From: CAWUIO01 sp963922455 | Lineage (GTDB): Bacteria; Bacteroidota; Bacteroidia; Cytophagales; Microscillaceae | Length of the DNA stretch: 5,634 bases | NCBI GenBank assembly: GCA_963922455.1 | Contig: CAWUIO010000204.1 | Location: 1 to 5,634 of the forward strand | Direction of reading: 5' to 3' | In this document: piece after piece, positions 1 through 5,370 of the stretch | Numbering within the stretch: position 1 is the stretch's first letter | How the letters are laid out: each line of letters starts with the position of its first letter | Position numbers and translations under genes: made by a program | Notes under the pieces: model-generated | What the model saw: only the letters and a program-made list of their open reading frames with translations | The model's database searches: none | What the model was told of the DNA's origin: nothing

Positions 1-70
1 AGAGGCCTATTTTCCCATGATTTGCCCCCACCTAGTCCAATTATGTAAAAAAACAGACCTGGTTCCCCGA

Positions 71-281
71 GCTAGCTCAAGCGAAAAGGCCAACGCGTGC
101 CGATCGGTCTTGGCATTTGTAATGCCTTTTATTCGTGAACTGAAAAGCAAAACTTCCCTGCTTGTTCTAAGTATGTTTTTTGCTAACAAGAGAGTCTGAC
201 AAACGCGTTACATACGCGAAACCCGGTAGGTACGCGTTGGCCTGTCCCCGTTAAGCTACCCAAAAACGCGCACCAGCAAAG
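71..281. repeat. Dispersed intergenic repeat, family 1, copy 1
   Basis: This 211-bp stretch matches 1761-1970 in the same orientation. Aligning by eye gives 11 substitutions and one single-base indel, about 94% identity. It starts at GCTAGCTCAAGCG and ends at CCAGCAAAG. Inside are a GGCATT-TGT-AATGCC hairpin followed by TTTTATT (112-126) and several ACGCG motifs, two of which (CGCGTT 233-238 and AACGCG 265-270) can pair. There are no terminal inverted repeats and no transposase. Flanking fragments also recur out of register: CTATTTTCCCA at 7-17 and 1607-1617, and ATTTGCCCCC at 20-29 and 1733-1742. The full unit is therefore probably longer and mosaic. Both strands are open here in short frames, but I judge those ORFs spurious. 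Function is unknown. Confidence 0.9.
112..126 (+). terminator. Conserved hairpin plus T-tract inside repeat copy 1
   Basis: GGCATT and AATGCC form a perfect 6-bp stem with loop TGT. TTTTATT follows directly on the plus strand, giving the shape of a weak intrinsic terminator. The same hairpin is unchanged in the second copy, although bases around it differ. No plus-strand gene is visible upstream within the window, so its role is uncertain. Confidence 0.4.
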
Positions 282-452
282 TGTGGGGGTAGAGATGAGT
301 TAAATTTAGATATTCCCCCAATGGTCTTAGCGTCTCGCTCAATGCTGTCAACATAGTGGAAACAAACCCCCAGGAATGGTCTAAGTAACTGAAAGTACAA
401 TAGGCTTCACCATCAGGAACCACTAAAGCCAACCTTCTCCCACAAAACAATA
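282..452. other. Non-coding spacer between repeat copy 1 and the terminator
   Basis: No gene is supported here. A TGGGGG (284-289) and CCCCCA (315-320) pair can form a 6-bp stem just after the repeat core. GTCTTAGCGTCTCGCT (near 324-339) resembles GTCTTCGCGTCTCGCT (near 1675-1690) beside repeat copy 2, so fragments of the same mosaic family seem to continue here. The long minus-strand frame crossing this region has no family-like features and runs through the terminator palindrome, so I do not call it. Confidence 0.5.
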
Positions 453-480
453 GGTCCTGGCTTTGCACAAAGCCAGGACC
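453..480 (-). terminator. Strong palindromic terminator of the 512-985 gene
   Basis: GGTCCTGGCTTTG (453-465) and CAAAGCCAGGACC (468-480) are perfect reverse complements separated by only two bases. In RNA this gives a 12-bp stem with a 4-nt loop. Reading the minus strand, the hairpin lies about 31 bases past the TAG stop at 512-514 and is followed by TATTGTTTTGTGG, a T-rich though interrupted tract. Position and orientation fit a Rho-independent terminator. A dispersed palindrome serving the same role is an alternative. Confidence 0.65.
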
Positions 481-511
481 AGGGTTAGCGATAAGATCCT
501 GTTTTTGGATA

Positions 512-985
512 CTATTCTTTGATGTCCTCAATAAATGGGATTTGGCTTGATATTTCATAGCGGATTGCCGCCAGAAAATAATTCTCAACTTGGGCAAATT
601 GGGCGGCAGTCTTGGTATCTACTTCCTTCTTTATTTTTTTGTAATAAGAAACAAGGAGTTTGTTCAAGCCATTATTGATTTTGATGGACTTGTTAAAAAT
701 CTCGTCAATTTTTTCGTCACTCAGGTTATCATAGTTTTGAGCATACTCACTTAAAGTGCTAATTCTCTCTTTTCCCAGATCTTTTCGTTCTACCTCATAA
801 GCATCATACAAACGCCAAAATGCCTCCTTCTTGGTAGCATCTTCAATTTTGATGACGCTGGCAAAGGCTGCCTTCTTTTCCTTCCCAAAAATGTTTTGGA
901 ATATTTCAAGTTCCTCAGTTTGAGATTGTGAATAGGATAATGAGGAAATAAAAATAAAAACAATAAATAAAGAAAACTTTTTCAT
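512..985 (-). CDS. Small secreted helical protein of unknown function
   Basis: This encodes 157 residues. The N-terminus (MKKFSLFIVFIFISSLSYSQ) is a typical Sec signal peptide with probable cleavage near residue 19 or 20, so the mature protein should be periplasmic or secreted. The rest is charged and almost wholly helical. It has FWRLYDAY at 56-63, then ER/K-rich helices, AQFAQVENY at 128-136 and a SQIPFI ending at 147-152. From memory, this pattern (an 'FW..Y..YE..R' helix, then 'Q.ENY', then 'IP.I') recurs in short exported proteins of Bacteroidota and loosely recalls Spy/CpxP-type helical proteins. That link is inference. The ATG at 985 keeps the signal peptide intact and sits a short distance from a good -7 element. 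The gene is monocistronic, ends at a strong hairpin, and shows no truncation. Confidence 0.85.
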   Translation of the reverse strand: MKKFSLFIVFIFISSLSYSQSQTEELEIFQNIFGKEKKAAFASVIKIEDATKKEAFWRLYDAYEVERKDLGKERISTLSEYAQNYDNLSDEKIDEIFNKSIKINNGLNKLLVSYYKKIKKEVDTKTAAQFAQVENYFLAAIRYEISSQIPFIEDIKE

Positions 986-1010
986 GGGTTTATTATTATT
1001 CGTGAGCCTG

Positions 1011-1041
1011 CAAAATTAAAAGAATATGGATTACATAAAAC
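1011..1041 (-). promoter_or_regulatory. Bacteroidota-type promoter for the 512-985 gene
   Basis: On the minus strand, positions 1018-1011 read TAATTTTG, a full match to the Bacteroidota -7 consensus TAnnTTTG. Eighteen bases upstream is GTTTT (1041-1037), a plausible weak -33 element. Transcription would start around 1004-1006, leaving a short A-rich leader of about 20 bases before the ATG at 985. Confidence 0.5.
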
Positions 1042-1340
1042 AGCTTTTAGGGGAAGTTTCAAAAAAAAGGGGCCAGAAAAAATACAAAATCATGAATATC
1101 AATGTTTTTTCTTAAGAATAAGCAATTTACCTGACCAAGCCTTTTCCAGGATCCGGCAAAGCCCCCCTCACAATACCACCGTGCTACCCGGCCCCCGGAT
1201 GAAGCCTCTGGGTTTCTTGCATTTTTTTGCCCCCCGGAGGTCTTCAAGCTTTTCAAAAACCTCCTACCGTCGGGAATTTCTAAAAACCATCAAAACGGTT
1301 CCAAATGCCGCAGGCTATTTACATTTCTTTACAATGATTT
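1042..1340. other. Non-coding region with a GC-rich, repeat-like centre
   Basis: No gene is supported. The left part (1042-1130) is AT-rich. The centre (about 1145-1260) is GC-rich with runs of C. ATCCGG (1151-1156) can pair with CCGGAT (1195-1200), and CCTCTGGG (1205-1212) can pair with CCCGGAGG (1233-1240) with one G-T pair around a T-rich loop. The sharp base-composition change and paired segments suggest another dispersed intergenic repeat, but only one copy is in the window. A 65-residue minus-strand frame here is low in complexity, lacks a plausible start context and is not called. Confidence 0.45.
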
Positions 1341-1341
1341 G

Positions 1342-1349
1342 TATATTTC
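1342..1349 (+). promoter_or_regulatory. Possible -7 element for the small ORF at 1377
   Basis: TATATTTC matches TAnnTTTG except for the last base. It is placed so that transcription would begin about 20 bases before the ATG at 1377. No convincing -33 element is seen at the usual distance, so this is a weak call. Confidence 0.28.
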
Positions 1350-1376
1350 AGCTCATTAGACCAAGCAATCAAGAAA

Positions 1377-1604
1377 ATGGAGGAAATCATTCAAAAGTTA
1401 AAATCGGGACAAAAATACAGCACTACTTTTTCCAATTATTACGCGAGCACCCACACTTCCATCACCATTGTCTATGACCCAAATAAGGCGGTATATGTGG
1501 CCGAGGAGCGGGAAAGGGAGGCTTTCTCAGCAGCGGAGCATAAGCACAAGTCGATTCTCAAAACCGACGAAGCCCTGGGGGCCTACCTGGAGCAGATCAA
1601 GTAG
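1377..1604 (+). CDS. Small conserved-looking protein of unknown function (75 aa)
   Basis: A 75-residue protein starting MEEIIQKLKSGQKYSTTFSN. There is no signal peptide or membrane segment, so it is probably cytosolic. The first half has alternating small polar and aromatic residues (YSTTFSNYYASTHTSITIVYD, about 14-34) compatible with beta strands, followed by VYVAEERERE. The second half is highly charged and helical (AAEHKHKSILKTDEALGAYLEQIK). The composition looks like a folded protein and unlike the random ORFs around it. An A-rich leader (AAGAAA) precedes the ATG, as usual in Bacteroidota. An overlapping frame starting at 1468 is longer but looks like junk. I do not recognise a family. 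A hairpin (CCCTGGG 1573-1579 with CCCAGGG 1614-1620) overlaps the stop codon. Confidence 0.6.
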   Translation: MEEIIQKLKSGQKYSTTFSNYYASTHTSITIVYDPNKAVYVAEEREREAFSAAEHKHKSILKTDEALGAYLEQIK

Positions 1605-1620
1605 GTCTATTTTCCCAGGG
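1573..1620 (+). terminator. Two-part hairpin at the 3' end of the small ORF
   Basis: CCCTGGG (1573-1579) pairs with CCCAGGG (1614-1620), and inside it CCTAC (1582-1586) pairs with GTAGG (1601-1605), spanning the TAG stop at 1602-1604. No T-run follows, so intrinsic termination is doubtful. The structure may instead mark the border of the repeat mosaic that begins at CTATTTTCCCA (1607-1617). Confidence 0.35.
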
Positions 1621-1760
1621 ACATACAATAAAACTGGGAAAGTGGAAATGAAAAGGCTGATAATCTCCATCCTGGTCTTCGCGTCTCGCTACGACCCCCG
1701 AATAACAAGTTCGCATATTTGAGTAAGGAAGTATTTGCCCCCGCTATCGCGCGTTCCCGG

Positions 1761-1970
1761 GCTAGCTCAAGCGAAAAGCCCAACGCGTGCCGAACGGTCT
1801 TGGCATTTGTAATGCCTTTTATTTTTGAACTGAAAAGCAAAACTTCCCTGCTTGTTCTAAGTATGTTTTTGGTAACAAGAAAGTCTGACAAACGCTTTAT
1901 ATACGCGAAACCCGGTAGGTACGCGTTGGGCTGTCCCCGCTAAGCTACCCAAAAACGCGCCCCAGCAAAG
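1761..1970. repeat. Dispersed intergenic repeat, family 1, copy 2
   Basis: This 210-bp stretch aligns to 71-281 at about 94% identity (11 substitutions, one indel). It keeps the GGCATT-TGT-AATGCC hairpin (1802-1816) with the T-tract TTTTATTTTT, the ACGCG motifs and the CCAGCAAAG end. The upstream part from about 1607 (a CTATTTTCCCA fragment, GTCTTCGCGTCTCGCT near 1675-1690, then ATTTGCCCCC at 1733-1742) shares scattered blocks with the surroundings of copy 1 but in different spacing. The copy ends about 40 bases before the ATG of the next gene, so it forms most of that gene's upstream region. Short frames on either strand are not conserved as protein would be. The window shows no sign of mobility genes. 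Confidence 0.9.
1802..1816 (+). terminator. Conserved hairpin plus T-tract inside repeat copy 2
   Basis: GGCATT-TGT-AATGCC followed by TTTTATTTTT. It is identical in stem and loop to the hairpin at 112-126, and the following T-tract is better here. It could end plus-strand transcripts from the small ORF at 1377-1604, about 200 bases upstream. Confidence 0.42.
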
Positions 1971-1985
1971 GTAGACTTCGTCTAC
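1971..1985 (+). promoter_or_regulatory. Perfect inverted repeat GTAGAC-TTC-GTCTAC upstream of 2010
   Basis: A 6-bp perfect inverted repeat with a 3-base centre sits exactly at the end of repeat copy 2 and 24 bases before the ATG at 2010. It is absent after copy 1. It could be an operator or a small 5' hairpin, or simply part of the repeat boundary. TACAATTTG at 1997-2005 is a near -7 element (one base longer than TAnnTTTG) that would place the start of transcription almost at the ATG. Confidence 0.35.
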
Positions 1986-2009
1986 TCCCATATAGCTACA
2001 ATTTGTAAT

Positions 2010-2792
2010 ATGACAAGTAATCTTTCCTTTTTACTCTTTGTTTCAATTTCTCAAATAGTTCTTGGCCAGGAACTGGAATCATTTTCAGTACAAATTATAC
2101 ATGCTGATGAAGCACCAACAAATCATGGCCCAGAAGTATTTGAGATAACCTTCACGCCCGATGCACAGAACAACTTTGTAGCAAAATCCTACATCAACAT
2201 AAACCAGAGAAAAAAAAGAGTAAGACTTAAAAGCCAAATAATAATCAAAGCAGAACAGATTCAAAAATTCATTGGCTGGAAAGCAGTATTAAAATCTAAA
2301 TTTTTATTAAGTGAATTAGGTGTTGACATTACTGAATTACGTTCTGCTAATTCAGCATTCAAACCTAAATTTCCAATTATGGAAGAAACTATCAAGATAG
2401 ACTCCTTCAAAATTTGTTGTGATTGGCAATTCAAAAAAAGAATTTCCACTGGAGGATACTCAATAAATATCAACCTTATATATCAAAATAAACTAACCGA
2501 ATTCCTGAACTATAACTCTGATGACATTGGTATCTACGAATTTGATTTAAAAACTTTTTTAATGATTCAACCTATACTACAGAATAAGATACCTCAAGAA
2601 TTTAGGATCCAAGGATTTTTTGATAAGCATTCTTTGCTTGACATATTGAATTATTATTACCAAGTGGTTGAATGTGAAGGTTACTACTACAACGAATTCA
2701 TCCAGCAAAAACCACAAAGAACAAAGCAAGAAAACAGGATGATGATTGGTTGGGATTTCGAGGAATACCTAAAAAAAAGAAATAAAAAGTAG
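2010..2792 (+). CDS. Secreted orphan protein of unknown function (260 aa)
   Basis: A 260-residue protein with an N-terminal Sec signal peptide (hydrophobic LSFLLFVSISQIVLG, probable cleavage near residue 19), so it is periplasmic or secreted. The mature part mixes strand-like segments (EVFEITFTP, SYININQ, YSININLIYQ) with polar loops. It has a KKRVRLK basic patch at 68-74, adjacent cysteines at 136-137, tyrosine-rich stretches (NYYYQ 214-218, YYYNEF 225-230) and a basic C-terminal tail ending KKRNKK. I recognise no domain or catalytic motif. It is visibly AT-rich: a sampled 60-base line (2221-2280) has 18 G or C, unlike the flanking repeats and the 4222-5196 gene. It is followed after 108 bases, without an obvious terminator, by a same-strand lipoprotein gene, so co-transcription is possible. 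The first ATG is chosen because it gives a complete signal peptide. Confidence 0.85.
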   Translation: MTSNLSFLLFVSISQIVLGQELESFSVQIIHADEAPTNHGPEVFEITFTPDAQNNFVAKSYININQRKKRVRLKSQIIIKAEQIQKFIGWKAVLKSKFLLSELGVDITELRSANSAFKPKFPIMEETIKIDSFKICCDWQFKKRISTGGYSININLIYQNKLTEFLNYNSDDIGIYEFDLKTFLMIQPILQNKIPQEFRIQGFFDKHSLLDILNYYYQVVECEGYYYNEFIQQKPQRTKQENRMMIGWDFEEYLKKRNKK

Positions 2793-2900
2793 CTTAAATC
2801 ACAGCACTCACGCTTCCAAAGCCACACCACATACACAAGGCCATTAGATTTAATTAAACCAATAAAGAAAATGGGCATCTAACGTGAAAAAAAAGATAAT

Positions 2901-3761
2901 ATGAGAACTCATACTTATTTACTAGTCACGTTAATGTTCGTATTGCTATCGTGCAGTGAAGACAATACTCTAATGGAAGATACTCCGCAACCGGAGGAGA
3001 CACAAGGGTACAATATGGTACTCATAGGGAATAGTTTTTTTAGGCCATATGCTGAAAACCTGAATACTCTAGCCCTGGACGCTGGTTTTGAAGATCATAC
3101 TTCCACAGTCATATTTCGTGGAGGAGATAAGGGAAGAGCCATTAACTTTTGGAATGATTCAAGCAGCGCCGAGCATATTGCCATCAAATCAGCGCTAGAC
3201 CAGGGGAATGTTGACTTTTTTGGGATGACGGCGGGAAGCTTACCCAATAACCCTACCGATGGGTTTAAACAATGGATTGCGTATGCCCTGCAAAACAACC
3301 CCAACATAAGCATTTTTGTATCGATACCCCCATTTGATTTTCCAGAAGACTGGGATCAATTAGCTCAAGATAATGGATTTAATTCAGTTCAAGGACTTTA
3401 CAGCTATTTTATTCAAGAGACGATTCATAAGACCGTTGTAGATCCCCTAAGGGCTGAATTTCCCGCCACAAAAATTTTTACCATTCCTACTGGTTGGGCA
3501 ACTATCAACTTAGCACAAATGAATCAAGATAATTTGTTGCTAGACAATATTTCCATGTTTGGACCAAAGCCTACGTCTGTATTTACAGACCAAAAAGGAC
3601 ATCAAGGACAAATAGGCATAGAAACGGGTACTTTGTTGTGGTTGAACAGTATCTACCGTGTTGACCTAAGCACCCATACCTATGATACAGGTTTCAACAC
3701 AGATTTACACGACATTGCGATACAGATAATGAATGATCATGATTCACATTATAAGCAATAG
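2901..3761 (+). CDS. Lipoprotein with SGNH/GDSL-like hydrolase pattern
   Basis: A 286-residue protein. Residues 1-17 form a type II signal peptide with lipobox LLSC and lipidated Cys18. The next residues (SEDN, then a D/E-rich linker to about 35) resemble the acidic export signal that sends Bacteroidota lipoproteins to the cell surface. After the linker comes VLIGNSF (40-46), which matches SGNH/GDSL block I with Ser45 as candidate nucleophile. Near the C-terminus, TDQKGHQGQIGIETG (229-243) has a D...H arrangement (Asp230, His234) like block V. RGGDKG (73-78) and FFGMTAGS (106-113) could hold the oxyanion Gly and middle block, but the usual block III Asn is not clear. An esterase or carbohydrate deacetylase role is inference, and the substrate is unknown. 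The start is preceded by an A-rich leader. The protein has the length of a single-domain SGNH enzyme and no truncation is seen. Confidence 0.86.
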   Translation: MRTHTYLLVTLMFVLLSCSEDNTLMEDTPQPEETQGYNMVLIGNSFFRPYAENLNTLALDAGFEDHTSTVIFRGGDKGRAINFWNDSSSAEHIAIKSALDQGNVDFFGMTAGSLPNNPTDGFKQWIAYALQNNPNISIFVSIPPFDFPEDWDQLAQDNGFNSVQGLYSYFIQETIHKTVVDPLRAEFPATKIFTIPTGWATINLAQMNQDNLLLDNISMFGPKPTSVFTDQKGHQGQIGIETGTLLWLNSIYRVDLSTHTYDTGFNTDLHDIAIQIMNDHDSHYKQ

Positions 3762-4021
3762 AGATGATTTGAATTTTGAAAAATACAACTAGCTAATCCA
3801 GTAAACGAGACGCCCCTTACTCCCCGAGCCTAGAGGCGTCTCCGCTATTCGGGATTTGCCATCCCAATTCAATGCCCAGCGGATATGTAATCCGCTTTCC
3901 GGTATGGGTTTATGAAGGAATAAGGAGCCCAGCCTAACAAATCCCAGTGGGCTGGCTGACTGGGGCTTACTAGACTCCAATACCTACAAGAAGGGGAAAG
4001 CGTACACCTAACACTCCCCAG
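3762..4021. other. Non-coding hairpin-rich mosaic downstream of the lipoprotein gene
   Basis: No gene is supported. GAGACGCC (3807-3814) pairs with GGCGTCTC (3835-3842), an 8-bp stem about 45 bases past the TAG stop. It could terminate the lipoprotein transcript but has no following T-run. Then come two hairpins of one design (3851-3865 and 3878-3896, listed separately) and AGCCCA (3926-3931) with TGGGCT (3948-3953). The region then merges into the GC-rich element at 4022. A 63-residue minus-strand frame across this area is explained by the repeats and is not called. Confidence 0.55.
3851..3896. repeat. Pair of GGAT-n5-ATCC hairpins
   Basis: GGGAT-TTGCC-ATCCC (3851-3865) and AGCGGAT-ATGTA-ATCCGCT (3878-3896) are perfect hairpins with 5-base loops. 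They share the core GGAT-(A/T)TGNN-ATCC and lie 12 bases apart. Palindromes of this type (a GGATTTGNAATCC-like core) are, to my recollection, frequent in intergenic DNA of Bacteroidota. The function is unknown. Confidence 0.6.
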
Positions 4022-4156
4022 AGCTTAGGGATGGAACGGCCTGTTTGAGCTCGTGTTGGCCTGCGGGGGGAGGCAGCGAGTAGTGACAGCCCGACCCGCG
4101 CGGCTCGGATGGGGCAAGGAAGCACGTTTTGCCCTAGCGCGGGGAAGCCCCAAAAG
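4022..4156 (+). repeat. GC-rich structured element, family 2, copy A
   Basis: The element begins AGCTTAGGGATGGAACGGC and ends at GCGCGGGGAAGCCCC plus AAAAG. It matches the reverse complement of 5371-5505. Shared blocks in order are AGCTTAGGGATGGA, TGTTTGAGC, TGGCCTG-n-GGGGGG, GAGTAG, AGCCCGACCCGCGC and AGCGCGGGGAAGC. CCCGCGC (4095-4101) pairs with GCGCGGG (4137-4143). Inside that loop GGGCAA (4112-4117) pairs with TTGCCC (4129-4134), which copy B does not keep. The conserved stem with a variable loop fits a structured RNA or a recombinogenic repeat. It is not a rRNA or tRNA fragment as far as I can tell. A 66-residue frame through it is not credible as protein. Confidence 0.85.
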
Positions 4157-4158
4157 AC

Positions 4159-4192
4159 AAATCCGTAGCCTAGGCATGAAGACTACGGATTT
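4159..4192 (-). terminator. Probable terminator of the nitronate monooxygenase gene
   Basis: AAATCCGTAG (4159-4168) and CTACGGATTT (4183-4192) form a perfect 10-bp stem with a 14-base loop, about 30 bases past the minus-strand stop at 4222. On the minus strand GTCTTTTGG follows, and on the plus strand TATGGG follows. The T-tracts are short, so efficiency is uncertain. The hairpin directly abuts the end of the GC-rich element. Confidence 0.5.
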
Positions 4193-4221
4193 TATGGGTA
4201 CTTTCTTGGGAGAAAGGGGGT

Positions 4222-5196
4222 TTAGCCAATCATCCCCGCCAAGCGCTTGTTAATCATGTCATGGGCGTCTTTCATGATCCGGTCGATCAATTCCTTACAG
4301 GTGGGAATATCGTGGATCAGTCCGACGACCATACCGCAAGACCAGGCCCCGATATCCATATCGCCTTCCATCATAATTTTAGGATAGACCCCGGCTACCT
4401 CCTCAATAATATCTTCAAACTTGATATTTTTTCCGAGGCGTTCTTCTTTTTCCAGCAGACGCTCCACGGCCGCATTGTTCATGACACGTTCGGTGTTGCG
4501 GAGGGGACGCATGACCAACCGGGTATCTAACTCCGTGGCCCCCAAGATGGCCTGTTTTACATTTTCGTGGATGGGCGCTTCTTGGGTGGCCATAAAACGG
4601 GTTCCCATGTTCATCCCCTCGGCTCCCATGGCCAAGACGGCGACCAAAGAGCGGGCATCGGCCATGCCGCCCGAGGCGACAAAAGGAATTTCCAGTTCTT
4701 CGTGGGCCCGGGGCAACAAAATCATATTGGGGATATCGTCTTCCCCCGGGTGGCCCCCGCACTCAAAGCCATCGACCGATACGGCATCGCAGCCAATGGA
4801 CTGGGCTTTTAAGGCGTGCCTTACCGAAGTACATTTGTGGATTACTTTGATTCCAGCATCTTTCAAATAAGGCATGACCGATTCAGGATTGCGGCCGGCG
4901 GTTTCCACCACTTTTACCCCGCCCTCGATAGTGGCTTTGACGTAACCGGGATAATCGGGGGCATTGACGGTAGGCAAAAAAGTCAGGTTGACCGCGAAGG
5001 GCTTGTCGGTCATATCCTTACATTTAGCAATTTCATTGGCCAAATCGGCGGGTGTTTTTTGAGTCAAACCCGTAATAGTGCCTATGCCGCCTGCATTGGA
5101 AACGGCGGCCGCGAGCTCGGCAAAGCCTACATAGTGCATACCGCCCTGCATGATAGGATGCTCAATCCCAAACAGTTCTGTAATTTTTGTTTTCAT
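4222..5196 (-). CDS. Nitronate monooxygenase family flavoprotein
   Basis: A complete 324-residue FMN-dependent TIM-barrel enzyme of the nitronate monooxygenase (formerly 2-nitropropane dioxygenase) family, which oxidises alkyl nitronates to carbonyls and nitrite. It is cytosolic, with no signal peptide. Visible family features in order: PIMQGGM (15-20 region) at the first strand, an AAAVSNAGGIGTI loop (29-41), KPFAVNLT (65-72), the DGFECGGHPGEDD segment with the conserved His149, the phosphate-binding ASGGMADARS (174-183) and GAEGMNMGTRF (191-201), and a C-terminal W-S-C-G-M-V-V-G-L-I segment. FabK-type enoyl-ACP reductases share this fold and some motifs, so that activity is the main alternative. 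The true substrate cannot be read from sequence. The first Met is at the usual family start, preceded by an A-rich leader (TTAAAAAT). It stands alone on the minus strand and is flanked by inverted copies of a GC-rich element. Confidence 0.95.
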   Translation of the reverse strand: MKTKITELFGIEHPIMQGGMHYVGFAELAAAVSNAGGIGTITGLTQKTPADLANEIAKCKDMTDKPFAVNLTFLPTVNAPDYPGYVKATIEGGVKVVETAGRNPESVMPYLKDAGIKVIHKCTSVRHALKAQSIGCDAVSVDGFECGGHPGEDDIPNMILLPRAHEELEIPFVASGGMADARSLVAVLAMGAEGMNMGTRFMATQEAPIHENVKQAILGATELDTRLVMRPLRNTERVMNNAAVERLLEKEERLGKNIKFEDIIEEVAGVYPKIMMEGDMDIGAWSCGMVVGLIHDIPTCKELIDRIMKDAHDMINKRLAGMIG

Positions 5197-5340
5197 ATTT
5201 TTAAGGTAATCGTATCGGCTAAGAAATTTGTGAAAGCAAGTAAAAAAAACAATTTAAGAAAATTATTCAAAAAAATCTTGGTTAAGTATAGTAAAGCTCA
5301 GAAAATGATACGTCTTTTTCCCCTCAAAGCCTAATCCTTG
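5197..5340 (-). promoter_or_regulatory. AT-rich upstream region of the nitronate monooxygenase gene
   Basis: This stretch must carry the promoter of the minus-strand gene. It is strongly AT-rich. TAATTTTC on the minus strand (5265-5258) matches TAnnTTTG except for the last base and would give a leader of about 50 bases, but no clear -33 partner is seen. No known regulator site is recognised, and no gene is supported on either strand. Confidence 0.3.
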
Positions 5341-5370
5341 GCATCCTTGGGTTTTCCAGCAGATGCCCAA
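5337..5370 (+). terminator. Bulged hairpin with T-run beside GC-rich element copy B
   Basis: TTGGCATC pairs with GATGCC-CAA, leaving one bulged C, around a loop that can form a small extra stem. CCTTTTATGG follows on the plus strand. This has terminator shape, but no plus-strand gene is visible upstream. It may be part of the extended repeat. Confidence 0.3.

Noticed and set aside
7..199. Short frames on both strands within repeat copy 1, with similar counterparts in copy 2
   Set aside because: They are similar only because the DNA is repeated. In the stretch of the minus frame I compared, four base changes give three residue changes, both strands are equally open, and the starts differ.
256..597. 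113-residue minus-strand frame
   Set aside because: It overlaps the well-supported 512-985 gene, runs through the terminator palindrome and has no protein-like pattern.
1059..1256. 65-residue minus-strand frame
   Set aside because: It reads through the GC-rich repeat-like island, is rich in Gly, Arg and Ser, and has no start context.
1607..1891. 94-residue minus-strand frame covering repeat copy 2
   Set aside because: It is mostly repeat DNA. Its homologue in copy 1 diverges after the core, so no common protein exists.
71..1970. Composite transposon bounded by insertion sequences
   Set aside because: The bracketing repeats are only ~210 bp, lack terminal inverted repeats and a transposase, and no target duplication is visible.
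3851..3896. CRISPR-like repetition
   Set aside because: There are only two hairpins with different arms and a 12-base gap, with no regular repeat-spacer pattern and no cas genes.
4053..4253. Plus-strand frame through GC-rich element copy A
   Set aside because: It overlaps the structured repeat and the terminator of the opposite gene, and copy B does not preserve it (length changes not in multiples of three).
4421..4870. Long frames antisense or frame-shifted to the nitronate monooxygenase gene
   Set aside because: They are shadows of a highly conserved coding frame.
4816..5334. 172-residue plus-strand frame opposite the start of the nitronate monooxygenase gene
   Set aside because: It is antisense to the conserved N-terminus and runs on into the AT-rich upstream region. 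It has no family features.
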